Source: Basidiobolus meristosporus CBS 931.73
Taxonomy: Eukaryota; Basidiobolomycota; Basidiobolomycetes; Basidiobolales; Basidiobolaceae
Length of the DNA: 64,000 nucleotides
NCBI GenBank assembly: GCA_002104905.1
Contig: MCFE01000200.1
Location: 62,001 to 126,000, forward strand
Reading direction: 5' to 3'
This document shows, one piece after another, positions 23,905 through 34,606 of this stretch (the stretch's first letter is position 1; the number at the start of each line of letters is the position of its first letter). Both the position numbers and the translations under genes were made by a program. Below the pieces are notes generated by a model. That model was not told the DNA's origin. It did no database searches and was given only the letters and a program-made list of their open reading frames with translations.

Positions 23905-24253
23905 TGTTGCAAGAGTCTTGCTGATATTAGAAGTGATTAGGAGAACAATCAGCTTATGTGGTTTTCACTTAATGATTTATTGAATGTAAGAATAGTATTT
24001 ATACTTTTACATGGTCTTGGCATAACAAGCATGTAGAATAGGTTCAGGAAGGTCCCAAGAGCATGTGTGTAAAGTTTAGGGCTGCTTGGACAACTTTGAG
24101 AATTTTCATGTTCTGGGTACCTGGTATTTTGGTGAAAATATTCTAAATAAATCCTGACAAGGATTTTGGTCAGTATTCTCTAGGATTTGAAGGTAATGAT
24201 CAAAGTCACTCAGATAGAAGAATACTTAGGTGGATTTACAAACTTTTGCAATA
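23905..24253 (-). repeat. Copia LTR (5' LTR of element B)
   Basis: A 349-bp LTR starting TGTTGCAAGAG and ending near GCAATA. It lies outside the gag start of element B. No convincing target duplication pairs it with the left flank, as expected if the array was rearranged. Confidence 0.7.
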
Positions 24254-25146
24254 GGATCAGCCAAATGGCATTTTGGATTCTGAAGACACTGAGAAGATCA
24301 GTTAGCCTTGCAACCCAAGCTCAAGGCTGAAAATAACTATCAGGAGAATAAGGATAGTCAAAGCCCTTGTTAAGGAGAATCTTGCTTCTGCCAGTATATT
24401 CTGACAAGACAAAAGCAGCTGTATCAATTCAAATCAATAGAAGTACTCTAAGCACAGCTACCAAATAACCTGTGGTATTGTCTGATACCAAACTAGGAAA
24501 ACCAATTACTAGATGGGCATCAAATCTATTATAAATTAAGTAATCAATCCAAAGAAAGTCAGTGATATCTAAGGAAGACAAAGATGGCCATTCTGGATCA
24601 TTTTTTGTGGATCTGAATCACTAAACAGACATAGCCCAAGGTAGGTCATTACTTCTTACCTTGTATAACATATATACTATGGAACTAACTGTCCCCCAGC
24701 CTAATATGGACACATAGAGCTGTTATCTAAATGAAATTGACTCTTGCCTGGAAACAAGAAAGCTCCAGATCTGCTGTAAATGAAAAAACCTTAGCTTGAG
24801 CAAAGGTGGGCCAGTTTTGCTGTTATAAGAAGCATTGAATAGCCCAGAGGCTTTATATCATTATTATGCTCTGACATTCAGACCCAGCTCATTATATGAG
24901 CCTGTGCAAGTGATCAAAGATGATTATTAGTATTTTGATTGGATTGTTCTGATCTTTATGAGTGCTATCAAGTAAATATGCACATTGAGTTGCAAGTCAC
25001 CTGTTGAATTAACTTGAACACAAATGCATATACTGTTGGATAATATATCAGTCCAGTATGCAATATGGTTAAATTTTTGGGCTGCATTACAGATTGCCCA
25101 CTCTAAATATTTATTTGTTACTTATGAAAATTTTGTTGAGTGGAAG
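24254..25146. other. AT-rich sequence without recognised gene
   Basis: I see no complete ORF. On minus a ~66-codon open stretch (about 24610-24410) lacks a start and matches nothing I know. This is probably decayed transposon DNA. Confidence 0.4.
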
Positions 25147-25499
25147 TGTTGTAATTATTAGGTTGTCACTTGAGTATTCATGCTAACTTAGCCACATAGA
25201 TCTTTTTCTGAGATTAGCTTTCTGTCCTGACCAAATTTCTTGTTGGGATTTGCCTACAATATTTTCACCATAGTATCAGGTACCCAGATTATGATTGTTT
25301 GCAAAGTTGTCCAATAGCCCCCACACTTTGCACACAAACTCTTATGAACTTCCTTAGCGAGCTTAACACACTTGTTTGCTCTACTTTATCAAAAGTACAA
25401 ATACCATACTTTTGATCAATAATTCTACAAGTGAATAACATGTAAATCCACTAGCTCCCCATATCACTTCAAATACTCCTCCAAATATTGTGGCAAGAA
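25147..25499 (+). repeat. Diverged solo Copia LTR, opposite orientation
   Basis: It begins TGTTGTAATTATTAGG and follows the reverse complement of the family LTR throughout: TTGTTGGGATTTGC, CAGGTACCCAGA, AAAGTTGTCCAA and ACTTTGCACACA occur in the same order. It is clearly more diverged than the other copies and is the only LTR here on the plus strand. Confidence 0.65.
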
Positions 25500-25559
25500 T
25501 GTCATCAAAATCCTGTCAAAGGACTGTTCAAACACTGCTAAGTTTATTTAAGTATTTAG

Positions 25560-25641
25560 CAGTAAAATCAGTAAAATTAATGTTGTGATCCCATCATAAG
25601 ATTGTAAGGAGGGTTGATAATTGCAAGCTGCTGGCATTATA
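25560..25641 (-). mobile_element. Short CMC-like fragment
   Basis: The reverse complement resembles 6147-6215 of the nested CMC copy (CCTCCT.ACAATCTTATGATGGGAT in both). It abuts the left LTR of the next Copia element. Confidence 0.4.
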
Positions 25642-25990
25642 TGTTGTAAGAGTCTTGGAGATATTGGAAGTGATTGGGAGAACAAGTAGATTATGTGGTT
25701 TTCACTTAATGATTTATTGAATGTAAAAGTAGTATTTATACTTTTACCTGGTCTTGGCATTACAAACACATAGAATAGGTTAAGGAAGGTCCCAAGAACA
25801 TGTGTGCAAAGTTTGGGGCTGTTTGGACAACTTTGAGAATTTTCATGTTCTGGGTACCTGGTATTTTGGTGAAAATATTCTAAGTAAATCCCGACAAGGA
25901 ATTTGGTCAGTATTCTCTAGGATTTGAAGGTAATGATCTAAGTGACTAAGTTAGGTGAATATTTAGGTGGAATTACAAATTTTTACAACA
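25642..25990 (-). repeat. Left (3') LTR of Copia A
   Basis: 349 bp with inverted tips TGTTG...CAACA. A purine-rich stretch on minus (GCTGAGTGGAG) lies just inside at 25991-26000, as expected for the polypurine tract. Confidence 0.85.
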
Positions 25991-26000
25991 CTCCACTCAG

Positions 26001-29000
26001 CTAAATGTTCATATTGACTAGTCCTAATTTTGACCTAAGATATTCAAACTTGTCTCTAGCTAATGGTTTGGTAAATATGTCTGCAATCATTTCATCTGTA
26101 GGACAGTAAACTAAGCTAACTAAGTGATTCTCTATAGCTTCACGTATGAAATGATGTCTAATATCTATGTGCTTGGTTCTAGCATGAAAAGTTGGATTTT
26201 TACCTAATTGTATACATCCTTGATTATCTTGAAATAAAGTAATAGGCATTTTTTGACATAGGCCTAAATCGGTAAACAGCTTTCTTAACCACATTGCTTC
26301 TTTTGTAGCTTCACAGGCTGCCATATACTCTGCCTCTGTGGTGGAAAGTGCTACGGTTGGTTGCTTTCTTGAATTCCATGATATTGCTCCTTTACAGTAA
26401 AGAAAGGTGTATCCTGTGGTGGATCTTCTGTCTTCTAAGTTACATCCCCAATCAGCATCAGAGTATCCCACAAGATCCTGTTCTGAATCCTTATAAGTAT
26501 ATCTTAAGCAGATATCAGCAGTTCCTTTTAGGTATCTAAAAATCCGCTTAACTGCTGCAATATGATCAGATCCATAATTCTGATTATGTTGGCTGACAAC
26601 TCCCACTGGATATGAGATATATGGACGTGTTCCAAGCATGATATACATCAGACTGCCGACCATAGATTGATAAGGAAAGTCAGGGCTTTCAGATGGCACC
26701 AAGCTCTCTTGATTTGGTTGAGTTTTGACCAAGTTAAGGTTTGTCTCCATTGGGGTAGCTGCCGGTTTACAGTCTTCCATTTTGTACTTCTTTAGTATAT
26801 CTTGAATATACTTGCATTGGCTTAGGGTAATAGTCTGGGTACTTCTGTCTATGGAGAACTTAATCCCTAAGTAGTAACTAAGTTCTCCTAGATCGGACAT
26901 CTTGAACTCCTTAGATAGGCTGGATTTAGTCTCTTCCAATGTTTCTAGGTTATTGGCGGCTATAATAAGATCATCCACATATAGAGCTAATAGAACTGGT
27001 TTTGCTCTATCTGGCTTATAGTATATACTATAGTCAGCATTACTCCTTTTGAAACTCAAAGATTCCAAATAAGAATCTATCTTGCAATTCCAGGCTCTTG
27101 GTGATTGTTTGAGACCATATAGTGACTTTTTAAGCTTGCAGACCAAATGGGGGTTATTTTGGTCAACAAACCCATCAGGCTGGTCCATATACACGTCCTC
27201 ATCAACTTCTCCATTCAAAAATGCAGTTTTTACATTCATTTGATGAATAAAAAACTTATATTTGGCTGCAATAGCCAATAATAATCTGATGGAATTAAAC
27301 TTGGCTACCGGTGCAAAGGTCTCAGTATAGTCAAGTCCTTTTGTTTGAGAGTATCCTTTGGCTACAAGTCTTGCTTTGTATCTTTCAATTGTACCATCAG
27401 CCTTGTATTTTGTCTTGAAGACCCATCTGCATCCAATTGATTTTTGGTTGATTGTAAATTGACTAAGTCCCAAGTTTGATTTTCCATTAGGGCCTGATAT
27501 TCCTCAGTCATTGCAGATCTCCAAAACTTTGTCTGAGGGCTATTTAGGGCCTCTTTTACAGTCTGGGGCTCATCAATATGGACTGAATAGGCATAGGCTA
27601 AGTTTGTACCCTCATTAATATAGTAATTTGGGCTATTTCTTGTCCAATTTGATCTCCAGGCATTTGATACTGGAATGATCACTTCTGGGATATTCCTGGG
27701 CACTGATTCTGGCTGAACCACGGTTGTAGAGTCCTCTGGAGTGAAAAAATTATCATTGTTTTGCTCTGATTCAATCCTGACAATTGGTGGACTTGAGATC
27801 AAATTTTCGTCATCATCTGATGTCATTTTTTGTGAAAATCTTGAATTTTCATCAAACAACACATCCCTGGACTTGATAAGCTTCTTTGCTTTGGTATTGT
27901 AGAGTCTGTATGCCTTACTCTCATTGCAGTAGCCCAAAAATATGCATTTTACACTTTTTGGCTCAAATTTTGACTGATTTCCGGCCAGTTTTTTGGCATA
28001 TGCTGTGCACCCAAATATTCTTAGATGTTCTGCACCTGGTCTGTATCCATACCATGCTTCAAATGGAGTAGAATCACAAAGTATTCTGTTATAACTCCTA
28101 TTTTTAAGGTATACAGCAGTGGCAACTGATTCTGCCCAAAAATCATAGGATAATTTTTGATCATGGATCATAGATCTTGCCATATCAATTATTGATCTGT
28201 TAGCTTGTTCTGCTACTCCATTTTGCTGTGGGGAGTATGGTACAGTAGTCTCTTGCTTTATCCCATGAATTTTGCAGAAGTGGATCAAGAGTTTTGAGGT
28301 ATATTCTCCACCATTGTCAGAGCGTATTTTCTTGATTTTTTCACCAGTTTCTCTCTCCACCATGGCTTTAAACTCCCTGAACTTAGACAGAGCTTCTTCC
28401 TTTCTCTCCATGAAGTAGACCCATGTGTATCTTGTATAATCATCAATAAAAGTGATTAAATACTTCATCCCACCTAAGGATAAATTTTGCATAGGTCCAC
28501 ACAGATCTGAGTGAATTAGATCTAATTTTTTCTTAGTTTTGATTAACCCAGAGCTCTTGAACGGTTGTCTGGCTTGTTTCCCATATATGCAGGCTTCACA
28601 GTGCTCCAAATTAGCTGGGGGATCAATTTTTACTCCAGAAATTAGCTGATCTTTGATCATTTTGCGCAAATAATCAAAATTGATGTGCCCAAATCTCCTG
28701 TGCCAAAGCATTGGTGTTTCTTCATTTAAGTTACTTATATTGGCTTCCAGATATGATGGAATATAAGTCAACTTGTATAGATTCTGATCTCTGATGCCCA
28801 AAGCAATATGAGCACCATTTTGATCAGTGATCCTGCATCCAGAATTGTCAAAACTGAAACTGAGTCCTTCTGCTGTGGCCTTGCTAACAGAGAGTAGGTT
28901 CTTGGCTATTTCTGGTACATAGAGTACTTCTTTAAAGGTCAGTGTATGGCTTCCTTTACTGCTTCTTAGGTTTACTTGGATAGTTCCTTCTCCCACAGCA

Positions 29001-29140
29001 TCAAGTGTTCTATTGTCACCCATGAAAACCTTCTTAATTGGTATTTCTTGATATTGGGTAAAAAGTTCTTTTTGGTGTGCAAAGTGTTGAGAAGCTCCAG
29101 AGTCAATATACCATGTCTGAGAATCCTTGTTTGTGGTCAT
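26001..29140 (-). CDS. Copia A pol: protease, integrase, reverse transcriptase, RNase H (one frameshift)
   Basis: This is the retrotransposon polyprotein. The upstream ORF (29140-27362, 592 codons) begins inside protease with WYIDSGASQHF (catalytic DSG), then the integrase HHCC finger (HRRFGHINF ... CEACIYGKQ), then catalytic D-D-E segments IHSDLCGP, IRSDNGGEY and SPQQNGVAEQANRS. The second ORF (27473-26001, 490 codons) has GCRWVFKTKY, KTAFLNGEV, the RT active site YVDD (26970-26981), and RNase H with YSDADWG, STTEAEYMA and DIRHHFIRE. A one-base deletion near 27455-27465, compared with element B, puts RT out of frame with integrase. All catalytic motifs survive. Position and order are diagnostic of Copia. 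Confidence 0.85.
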
Positions 29141-29142
29141 AT

Positions 29143-29970
29143 TTAGTGCAGATATGAATAGTCTATCTTCAGTTGTTGCAGCATTTCCATATTCAGGCTT
29201 CTTTTGCTGATTATCTTTCTTTTTGAGACACCGGTCTGATGTGTGTCCTTTCCTTTTGCAGTAGTTGCAAAATAGGTTGCTGTTGCCTTTCTAGGGTCTT
29301 GGGTACCTACTTTGCTGGCTATCATTGCTTATTAAAGCATTTTCTTCTTCCTTCTTATTAGCACTTGATTTTCTTAATTCTTCATCCATGAGCCTTCCAT
29401 ATACATAATTTAAGGTCAAATCTTCAGTTCTGGACTCTAGGGCTGATACAAGGCCCTGAAACTCATCTGTCAGGCTATTCCAGATGGTAACTATCACATC
29501 CTCATCAGTAGTTGGTATGCCCACAGATTCCATCTCATCTACCAGCAGGGTAATTCTGTTAATTAGATTTTTCATTTCTTCTCCTGGCAGCATCTTTGCA
29601 GTAAAAATTTTTGTCTCAGATACATTTTCTTGGCAGCTGAACATGACTGGTAGGTGTCTTCCAATGCTTTCCAGGCATTCTTTGCCGTTTTTGCTCTTGA
29701 GCATTGAATTAGCAATTTGTCCTTGACATTAAGACAAATGCAGTTAAAGGCACTTTGTTCTTTCTTCTGGTACTTTAGGGCTTCCTCTCCCACGTTTTTA
29801 GGAGGGCATTCTTCTCCCATGACAATATCCCAAAGGCCTCTTTCTTGTAGCAGCATCTTCATCTTCACCTTCCACACTTGGTAGTTAGATCCATCCAACT
29901 TTTCAGCAGAGGGAAAAATTCCAGTAATAGCAGTAGTAGACATTGCAGAGAGTGACAGCTTGGGGCTCAT
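29143..29970 (-). pseudogene. Copia A gag, frameshifted
   Basis: The capsid/nucleocapsid gene starts at 29970 (MSPKLSLSAM). It shows the Copia gag signature KLDGSNYQVWKVKMKMLL, then DTYQS and NSLTDEFQGLV (UBN2-like). Frames change near 29590 and 29300, and a TAG near 29292 ends the middle piece. A CCHC zinc knuckle (CNYCKRKGHTSD...) follows near 29270-29220. The initiator ATG lies inside the primer-binding site next to the right LTR. Confidence 0.7.
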
Positions 29971-29974
29971 AACC
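29958..29974 (-). promoter_or_regulatory. Primer-binding site resembling the tRNA-iMet anticodon arm
   Basis: Directly inside the right LTR the plus strand reads GGGGCTCATAACC. This equals the anticodon-arm sequence of initiator tRNA-Met, so the element RNA could pair with it. Drosophila copia and yeast Ty5 are known to prime from a half-tRNA cut in this arm. Related sites are at 19313-19324 (D) and 61308-61320 (C); the one in B (23891-23904) is degraded. Confidence 0.65.
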
Positions 29975-30307
29975 TATTGTAAGAGTTTTGGAGATATTGG
30001 AAGTGATTGGGAGAACAAGTAGATTATGTGGGTTTTCACTCAATGATTTATTGAATGTAAAAATAGTATTTATACTTTTACCTGGTCTTGGCATTACAAA
30101 CATGTAGAATAGGTTAAGGAAGGTCCCAAGAACATGTGTGCAAAGCTTGGGGCTGTTTGGACAACTTATCTAATTTTCATGTTCTGGGTAAATATTCTAA
30201 GTAAATCCCAACAAGGAATTTGGTCAGTATTCTCTAGGATTTGAGGGTAATGATCTAAGTGACTAAGTTAGGTGAATATTTAGGTGGAAATACAAATTTT
30301 TACAACA
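29975..30307 (-). repeat. Right (5') LTR of Copia A
   Basis: 333 bp, tips TATTG...CAACA. It is shorter than its partner because about 17 nt present in the left LTR after GTTCTGGGTA are missing near 30190. Confidence 0.85.
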
Positions 30308-30895
30308 TATACAAGTGTGATTACTCAATCTATAGTACAACAGATGCCTGTAGAGGAGCAGCTGGACAACAGCTTGCTTTGGCATTCAGCTCAAAAAACA
30401 CCACTAGATCTGAGAATGGTGAGGCTAAAAGTGCACACACTGATGATAACCATCTACTCTCCACTGACTCTGAAACAGGTAAGCAATTGAGGAGATATGT
30501 GGTGCAGCACACCACCCATAAAGTTCAAGTAGCTGAGACCGCAGCAACACACCACTTCAGGTAAAAGACCAGCAGATGGCCATCATAAAAGCACCACCGC
30601 TACTTGCAAGCATGATGACACCCTGTACCAAACCATCAGCAAGGCTATTGGGGGCAGCAGCCAATAGGATGGATGCAGTGGCCCAGAAAAATCAGGAATT
30701 GGTGCAGGGACCGGATGATGGGTGTAGAGCAAGTTGATATCCCAGGTGGAGAACACGGTCACTTTGCCGTAAAAATGAAGCTCGGCCAGCCATATGGTAC
30801 AGACCCAGATTGGCCAGTTTCCCAGTATGATAACAGAGGTGTATATTGTACAGTCTTTAAGGCACAACTACTCAAGGGAGGGCTGGCCATTTGAC
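30308..30895 (+). pseudogene. CMC accessory ORF fragment, third copy
   Basis: This aligns with the N-terminal part of the ORF at 6353 and at 8938 (minus): GGACAACAGCTTGCTTTGGC, GATGGATGCAGTGGCCCAGA and AGAGCAAGTTGATATCCCAG occur in order. The first 85 codons (30308-30564) are open, after which there are several stops. It marks the last transposon sequence before the gene island. Confidence 0.5.
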
Positions 30896-31025
30896 AGACA
30901 AGGGATTGAGCAGGTCAGTGAGGTTTCCCAAATAAGCTGAGATTTGATGAGGTGAGGTGGGGGATGGTGAGTAGGAGAGGTGGAGGCAGAGGGATGTGGG
31001 ATGAAAGAGTGGAGTGAAGGTGGGT

Positions 31026-32673
31026 TCAGTAACCATGCTCCCGGAGGATATCTTGAAGAGTGGCCCCAGTGCCGATGATCATGGCCAGGAAGCCAAACAC
31101 AACCAGTACCACGACAGCGACCTGGTCAGACCATCGGGGCTGGGTGAAGGAGCGGGTAGAGTGGGAGGAGGGGGCGACCAGGGGGGAATGCTCGGCAGGA
31201 CTCCCGAGGCCGGGGGACCTCCAGTAGAGGGAGATGTAGATGGCCGCGGGCATCAGGTAGGCCAGCCCGGAGGAGCAAACGGCCCCGATCAACTCGTACG
31301 TCTTCCCGAGGTCCCGGACGAGCACTGAGGTGACCACGCACAAGGAGAACAGGCCAAGAGTGGTGAAGAGGTGCTCCCTCCTGGTGGGCAGTTTCGTCTC
31401 AGTCTCGAAACCGAGCACGACGTTCCAGGTGGATCGGGCGGGGTAGAACTGAGGGGGAGGGGTTAGTCGGGAGGGGGATGGGGAGGGGGTGTAAGGAAGG
31501 GAATGGTCACTTACCATCATGGGGAATGTCAGTACCATGGTGATCACCATGCAGAGTCGGGCGAAGTTGATGTACGGGTCGGTGGGTGGGAAACTCTTGA
31601 AAATGTTGTCTTGAACCTGATCACCGAACGAGACGTACCCAACGATGGCGAACAGGAGGTAGCAGAAGAGGGATCCGGAGACCGCGTACCCGGTGACCCG
31701 AGACCACCTGGTGGAATTTGGCCTCGCCAGGCTAAGGTAGTTCATGAAAGCGACCGGGGTGGTGACATACGAGAATCCCATGATGCCTAGAACGAATCGG
31801 ACGGTTAGCGAACTTGCAGATATTCAGTCCTAGCCCTAGCCCTAGCCCTATCCCCAGCTCCAGCTCCACACCCTTACCTATAGCCGGGAATACGTTCTCG
31901 CCGAACCAATCGTACCGCGGGTGATGCTCCTTGGAATAGAGGGGAGCCCGCAGGGCGACGATCACCACCATGATCGGCAGGCAGATCACCGAGATGATCG
32001 ATAGCTTGGCCAACGAGCTCGGGGTGCGCCAGAAGCATATCGGAAGAACAAACAGCAAGGAGACGATCACGATCGTCCAGGCGCGACTCTGGAAGAGCCC
32101 CACGTGGGGGAAGTACACCTGGGCAAGCACGGGCAGGGTGTCTCCGATAACTAGGTCAAGGCAAAGGTGAGTGCGTGAAACGGAGGGGAGTCTCGAACCT
32201 GGACTACCAACTCATAAGATAGGTGATGGCGCTGCCGAAGCAATCCACCCAGTTGATGAAGTTCAGGAAGTGGAACCCGGCCTTGCCAAGGGAGTGCTCC
32301 GCGAGCAGGCCGTACTCGTATATGCCGGCCTTTCTGCCCGACCGGACCAGGAGGTTCAAGGAGAGGTGGGTGAGGTATGCCACGAAGGCCAGGAACAGGA
32401 TCCCCACGAAGAATCCCGCTTCCTTCAAGGCGAACGGAAGTCCGAAAATGCCGGAGCCGATGATGCAGTTCAGCAGGTTGAACGACACTACAGGGTCCAG
32501 TTAGTATTTCGCGCGATCCGACGACCATTGACTAGGCGGGGCTTACCTTCCGGGATGGTGGACGTTCCCGCTTCTTCTCGGCTCGTCTCGGGGACGCCCT
32601 CTTCGGCGAGGGCTCGCGAGGACTTTTGGGGCTCGTCGGTTGGGTCTATGGTGTGGTCGACATTTTCGGCCAT
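31026..32673 (-). CDS. Amino-acid transporter, AAAP family (AVT/SLC38-like)
   Basis: Predicted membrane permease of 456 residues moving amino acids, probably across the vacuolar or plasma membrane. Five exons on minus are joined by GT...AG introns: 32673-32547, 32487-32212, 32150-31878, 31786-31515 and 31448-31026. All phases agree and conserved blocks read through. The ATG at 32673 follows an in-frame TTG frame with no closer alternative. Residues 1-42 are an acidic, Ser/Thr-rich cytosolic tail. Exon 2 opens with the family's first membrane helix (NLLNCIIGSGIFGLPFAL...EAG), then INWVDCFGSAITYL; exon 3 has IIGDTLP and LLFVLPICFW. Around ten hydrophobic segments are visible. One donor is the unusual GTTGGT (32211). 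The third intron holds a telomere-like repeat. It is divergent from the arrestin gene at 33355. Substrate and membrane are not certain. Confidence 0.85.
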
Positions 32674-33354
32674 TAGTAACTGCGAGGTGTCTTCGAAGTG
32701 GGCCCACAAGCGGTACTAGATTAGGACGAGGTCGGTTCGGGGACCTACTCGTGAGGATGGGAGAATTTTTCGGTGGCCATGATGACTGGTTGGGCGATAG
32801 GTGCCCACCAAACCTTATGGCCAATATCAGTGGGGGCATGTGATACGGCTGAGTAGCTGAAAATGGAAATTGGCTGTGAGTACCGCCATGCTCTCGTCCA
32901 GTGCTCGCAACAAGTGCACAATGTCTCTGGATGAGGGGCGATGCTGAAACATAGGTCAGAAAATGCCATGAGAGTATCGTACGAATTGGGCCCGTTCTTG
33001 ATGGGGAATATTGAACGGAATGGACATGCTCTCCGTGGCGCGTGTTTCTCTACTTTCGAGGAAAGGGCGACCGGGAGGGGTCTGCTGCCATCGGGGGATC
33101 GTATTGCCCAGGAACCCAGGTAAAACGAACAGCCATCAAATCTTAATTACCTTGGATTGCTACAAATGGCCCAGTCTAGATGAGATGGCCACATGCTGGC
33201 ATCCATCCACGATCTGGCCGCACTGGGACGGCGTTGCTTATGGACATCCCGAGGCCAAATAGGGCTCGTGCGGAGAAGGTCCCTCCGATCCAATATAAAA
33301 AGCCGACATCGCAAACCGAGCCCCGCCGTAACTCACGCCACCGGCCCACCCACC
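32674..33354. promoter_or_regulatory. Divergent intergenic region with TATA box for the arrestin gene
   Basis: This 681-bp spacer lies between two genes transcribed apart. TATAAAA at 33294-33300 lies 55 nt before the arrestin ATG (33355). No convincing ORF or TATA for the transporter was seen; short frames here are poorly supported. Confidence 0.5.
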
Positions 33355-34365
33355 ATGACGAAAACGCTCTTCCAGATCCAAACCGCGCAGGAGATCTTCT
33401 ACCACGACCTGCACAACTGGCAGAGGGACCCGGTGATCCGGGGGAACCTGCTACTCTTCCCCAGCAGACCACTCTCCATCCGGCAGATACGGCTGCGCTT
33501 CGTCGGCCGGGTGCACATCAAGTACACCTACCAGAGATTTGAGAAGGTGCTGGTGGAGAAGATGTGGAACTTCCTTCCGGAGGACGGCCCGACCTACACG
33601 TTCGCCCCACAGGCCCACTCGATCGGGTTCCACTTCGAATTCCCCGGGGAGCTTCCCGAGTCGCTACAGGCCGCCCACGGTAGGATCGAGTACGCCCTCC
33701 ACGCCACAGCGATAACCTCGCTGTTCAAGGTGAACCTACACACCAAGAAGATCATCCCGGTGCGCAGGATCTTGGGGCCGATCCTGGGCGCCGATTACTC
33801 CACCCGCTGCCAAGGAAGCCGCCAGGGCCTGGTCGAATACGCAGTCAGCATCCCCACCCTTGAATACAGCCACGGGGATCACATCCAGGTGGATTTCAAG
33901 ATCCATCTGCCCCAGATGAAGGTCAAGCCCAAGTTCGTTGCGTGCGGTCTCCGCGAGCACACGGTCTACCGCATTCCAATGGACCAATGCAACACCCAGA
34001 AGTACTTCAAGGAGTCCTGGGTCATGGCCACCGTGGAGTCGTACCGGTCGGACGAGGCCGAGGTGTCACTCCACATGAGAGTCCCCCAGTCCCCGGAGGA
34101 GATCCACTGCAGCTACCGCTCCGAATACGTGGAGATCTCCCACTTCGTGTACGGGCAGATCCAGTTTCCCGGGGTCAATGTTCAGGTTGGCTTTCCAGTG
34201 TTGATCACGAATAAGATGGTCGCCACACCCGCATTGCCCCCCGCCTACTCAGACTCCCACCTCCAGCAGCCCCCCTCCTACCCCAGCATCCCGCTCATTG
34301 CACATACCACCAAGCCCACTCGCCGCATGTCCATACACAACCCCATTGCCATCCTGTCCCATTGA
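33355..34365 (+). CDS. Arrestin-related trafficking adaptor (ART/alpha-arrestin) with two PPxY motifs
   Basis: 336 residues, intronless. The start at 33355 (CACCATGAC) is preferred over upstream in-frame ATGs because the arrestin fold begins here and a TATA box lies 55 nt upstream. Residues ~1-150 look like an arrestin N domain (FRGNLLLFPSRPLSI-type strands, then FHFEFPGELPES and RIEYALHATA). Residues ~160-285 look like the C domain (VEYAVSIPTLEYSHGD, IQVDFKIHLPQMKVK). The tail has PPAY (295-298) and PPSY (306-309), the ligand for WW domains of Rsp5/NEDD4 ubiquitin ligases. ART proteins bring that ligase to nutrient permeases for endocytosis. The divergent neighbour is an amino-acid permease, a plausible client (inference). 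It is GC-rich, unlike the flanking repeats. Confidence 0.8.
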   Translation: MTKTLFQIQTAQEIFYHDLHNWQRDPVIRGNLLLFPSRPLSIRQIRLRFVGRVHIKYTYQRFEKVLVEKMWNFLPEDGPTYTFAPQAHSIGFHFEFPGELPESLQAAHGRIEYALHATAITSLFKVNLHTKKIIPVRRILGPILGADYSTRCQGSRQGLVEYAVSIPTLEYSHGDHIQVDFKIHLPQMKVKPKFVACGLREHTVYRIPMDQCNTQKYFKESWVMATVESYRSDEAEVSLHMRVPQSPEEIHCSYRSEYVEISHFVYGQIQFPGVNVQVGFPVLITNKMVATPALPPAYSDSHLQQPPSYPSIPLIAHTTKPTRRMSIHNPIAILSH

Positions 34366-34606
34366 ACAGCCACTGTATATTCGTAGTTCGTTGTAATTAG
34401 TGTAAATTTGGTCGGGTGAATAAGCATCAATCAAAGCGTCCATGTCTAGAGTTCTTCCATTTATTTCGGCCATCCTGTGCCCAACATTAGACTGCGTCAA
34501 CCCGCGTGGTGTATTGTGGAGGAGGGAGAGGGGAGGGGAGGGTTCGGTCTCCCCGGTGTAAAAGCGACCCACCGATTGGAGGGCGAGGCACGACTGGACA
34601 AGAAGT

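Larger units (their letters stand above)
25642..30307 (-). mobile_element. Ty1/Copia retrotransposon 'A', nearly complete
   Basis: A 4.67-kb element with two LTRs (25642-25990 and 29975-30307), a half-tRNA-type primer site, gag, and pol in the order protease, integrase, RT, RNase H that defines Ty1/Copia. Few frameshifts separate the ORFs, so it is the youngest copy here. The LTRs differ by point changes and by a ~17-nt deletion in the right one, so it is not a very recent insertion. The flanks share only TATA (25638-25641 / 30308-30311), and they belong to different orientations of the CMC element. Confidence 0.85.

Noticed and set aside
24410-24610. Open minus-strand stretch of ~66 codons
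   Set aside because: No start codon, no recognisable motif, and such lengths occur by chance.
25637-30312. 5-bp target duplication around Copia A
   Set aside because: Flanks are TTATA and TATAC; only TATA matches, and the two flanks come from different CMC orientations, so no claim is made.
32223-32719. Plus-strand ORFs opposite the transporter gene
   Set aside because: They are shadows of a GC-rich spliced gene whose minus-strand exons join in phase through conserved membrane segments.
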